This document shows positions 62,005-64,000 of a stretch of DNA of 64,000 nt, one piece after another. Position 1 is the first letter of the stretch. Each line of letters opens with the position of its first letter. The notes beneath the pieces are model-generated. The model had not been told where the DNA came from. It saw nothing but the letters and a program-made list of their open reading frames with translations, and ran no database searches. Source of the DNA: Maylandia zebra (Eukaryota > Chordata > Actinopteri > Cichliformes > Cichlidae); NCBI RefSeq assembly GCF_041146795.1, contig NC_135176.1:15741286-15805285 (forward strand). Direction: 5' to 3'. The position numbers and the translations under genes are program-made.

Positions 62005-63370
62005 TAAACATTTCTTAAATGCCAAAAAGAATCACTGCTTCTGTCCGGTCATCATTGTCGTCCAATACTTCAATATGCCACACAAAAATGGTTTTCAGAT
62101 GTGGAGCTGGCACGTGTTAAAGTTCAGGTGAAAGAATCCAAGCAGCAAAATGCTTGTTAACCAGGTTAACATCCTTCACTGCTGAATCCCAACAATATCC
62201 AACTGTTTATATTTTTATCAACAGTCATAATGTAAACAGTGAGTCACTGCACAGTAGTTTGAATAAGTTCAAGTTCCAGCAAACAACCAACAGCCTAATT
62301 ACATCAGAGGACAGTTTGAAGTGGCTTTAAAACCTGACAAGGTTCTGTTGAAGGCACAAAACTGCTGCTTTCACTGATTAGTTAAAAATATTTATTTATA
62401 CAGTAAGAACTGCCATTACATATTTCTGGAAATCTTGCTTTTATAAACAAATCCGATGATTGGCGGTGGAGTTCATACCTAACAGAGCTCAATACACTTC
62501 CCATTTAGGTAAATAATGAATATATTTCACATGCTGGTTTCCACCAGTGCTTTTATAATAAACGATCACTTAAAGTGGATGAACACTTTAAGCTGATTCT
62601 TGAGTGTGATCAGGAAACTAATATAAACATGCTGATTTATACTTACATTCCTGTAACAAAAATGGTCAACCTGGCATTTCCAGTGCAGGCTGTGACTCAA
62701 ACAGAGTTGGTGACACTTGGCTTCACCACAGAGGCAGAAAAATCAGCAGATTGCAGCTTTGCTGACAGGAGATTAAAGGCTGAAGGAGCACGGCGAGCAC
62801 CATCTGCATTTACATCACAGAGGAAGGCTTCACTGCCCCCACCCGATACTCACAGTTTATCTAGTGAGGCCTAAGGTGACAAAGTAGCAAACATGGTCCT
62901 AAAAATATGCAGTTCCTTGCTCCAAAATAGGAAACCATAAACATGTGTCAGGATCGGTTTCAATAGATGCACAACCTTGTTTGGCTTTTAACCACATGTG
63001 CATGGCAACCGAGCACGTTTCTGAAGCCATGTCAGAGCGCCTGATCTAAAATTGAATTGTATACCAAGATGAGACGATAATAGGAGATGGTATACTACAC
63101 CTTACAATCTACTTGCAATAAATTTAAGAGGCAGATGATTTTACATTCTGGTTCATCTGATTGCTTTTAAGCTCTTGCACTGTTAATATTCCCACATGGG
63201 CATTTGTATTGTGACTGCATTTGCATTCTCTGACACTCCCACTAGTGACAGATACTTATGAAGTCAAATGGGTAATTAGATAAAGTCTAGCTGCCCTTGT
63301 TCCAGCTGTCAGCTGTTTGGAAGGAAATGATGTGACAATCCTTTGTCAAAGTCCAGAAATAGAAGAGAAC
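62005..63370. other. Intergenic between slc25a1 and nle1
   Basis: Non-coding, AT-rich. Part of it may belong to the decayed repeat at 61.6-62.0 kb. No gene supported; the frame at 62575-62874 has no recognisable domain. Confidence 0.5.
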
Positions 63371-63375
63371 TGTGG

Positions 63376-64000
63376 TTATCTTCTCCATCTAAAGAAAGAA
63401 AGAAAAAAAAACGCAAGGTAGATGTTTTAGGTGTGCGGAAATGCTGAAACTCTGATAAACAGATGGATGGATGGATGGATGGACAGGTTGACTGGAATCA
63501 TACTCACATTCTGAGACACTTGTCTTTTCCGCCACTGGCCACTCTCTGCCCATCAGGACTCCAGTCCACAGCGTAAACCTGCACGGATAAGACTTAAGGT
63601 AATTCAGGAACAGTAATCAGCATTTAGAAGGAAGTATTTATATCAAATTTTCTTCCCCCACCTCATCAGCATGACCTGGCAGGTCCATGTTGAGCTTCCC
63701 ACTCTTAATATCCCACACTTTAAGCGTGCTGTCGCTGCTGCCGCTGACCAGCAGCCTGCTGTCTGCTGACCATGCTATTTGATACACTGATGCCACATGG
63801 CCACGCAGGGACATTAAGTACCTGTGGGCAAAAGGACACAACCAGGTAGAGTCATAATCTCTAAGATGTACATCTTTGGCTGTACAGCACCATCGCCTGG
63901 ACAAAAGTTGTATTACTTGCAAATTAATTTATTATTCCTTGTGATGGTGATTCTCTTACTTTCCAGTGCGTCCGTCCCAGATTTTAACAGACTTATCAAA
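63376..64000 (-). CDS. nle1: Notchless homolog 1, 3' end (partial)
   Basis: Four minus-strand exons are in view: 63960-64000 (cut by the window end), 63662-63821, 63508-63578 and a tiny last one, 63376-63388, that encodes only the end of the protein. Phases agree. The peptide reads FDKSVKIWDGRTGK, YLMSLRGHVASVYQIAWSAD, SGSSDSTLKVWDIKSG, DLPGHADE, VYAVDWSPDGQRVASGGKDK, CLRIWRR and a stop. These are the last WD40 repeats of NLE1/Rsa4, nearly identical to the human C-terminus including the WRR ending. NLE1 is a beta-propeller factor on pre-60S ribosomes, released by the AAA ATPase MDN1; it was first found as a Notch-signalling modifier. The 5' part lies beyond the window. A (GATG)n tract at 63462-63482 is in the last intron. 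Confidence 0.95.
63462..63482. repeat. (GATG)n microsatellite in nle1 intron
   Basis: Five units of GATG. Confidence 0.9.

Noticed and set aside
62575-62874. 99-codon frame with VTQTELVTLGFTTEAEK
   Set aside because: No recognised family, no splice or promoter context; not supported as a gene.
1-64000. CRISPR arrays, rRNA or tRNA genes, bacterial operons
   Set aside because: The DNA is vertebrate; regular spaced repeats are microsatellites and no tRNA or rRNA fold was noticed by eye. A covariance-model scan was not possible here.

Overview
This is a stretch of teleost fish nuclear genome. Genes are split by short GT-AG introns, and the space between them is filled with teleost-type transposons (Tc1/mariner, hAT and pogo-like MITEs, a Penelope-like element, LINE/SINE tails) and long CA/TG and AT microsatellites. 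The mix suggests a percomorph, possibly a cichlid, but the species cannot be fixed from sequence alone.

Layout. Positions 1 to about 30.5 kb hold no gene I can support: AT-rich intergenic DNA, several datable transposon insertions (a nested hAT cluster at 12.5-14.8 kb, a Tc1 relic at 15.26-16.03 kb, a hAT MITE at 18.31-18.55 kb) and retroelement tails. At 30.57-35.2 kb (transcript to about 36.8 kb) lies vgf, the neurosecretory granin-like precursor. It has a textbook promoter (CRE, E-box, TATA box and a near-perfect RE1/NRSE at the presumed start site), one non-coding exon, a 2.2-kb intron and an intact 676-residue coding exon. From 37 to 48 kb there is a second repeat-rich stretch with a nested Penelope element, a palindromic Tc1 relative, an unassigned secreted-looking broken ORF at 43.3 kb and a Tc1 element with intact ends.

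The right third is gene-dense. A compact six-exon gene at 48.42-49.88 kb encodes a 236-residue acidic protein whose C-terminal CX2C-X11-HX3C finger has the same spacing as the last finger of XAF1. It is followed by fbxo39 (52.78-55.89 kb, six exons, 485 aa) and slc25a1, the mitochondrial citrate carrier (56.82-59.54 kb, nine exons, 357 aa). The 3' end of nle1 (WD-repeat ribosome-assembly factor) enters on the minus strand at 63.38-64.0 kb. XAF1 and FBXO39 are neighbours on human 17p13, which supports the xaf1-like reading. All exon models were checked by hand for splice consensus and reading-phase continuity; no alignment was run.

The genes do not form one pathway: vgf serves regulated secretion in neurons and endocrine cells, fbxo39 is a predicted SCF ubiquitin-ligase substrate receptor, slc25a1 exports mitochondrial citrate for lipid synthesis, and nle1 acts in 60S ribosome maturation.
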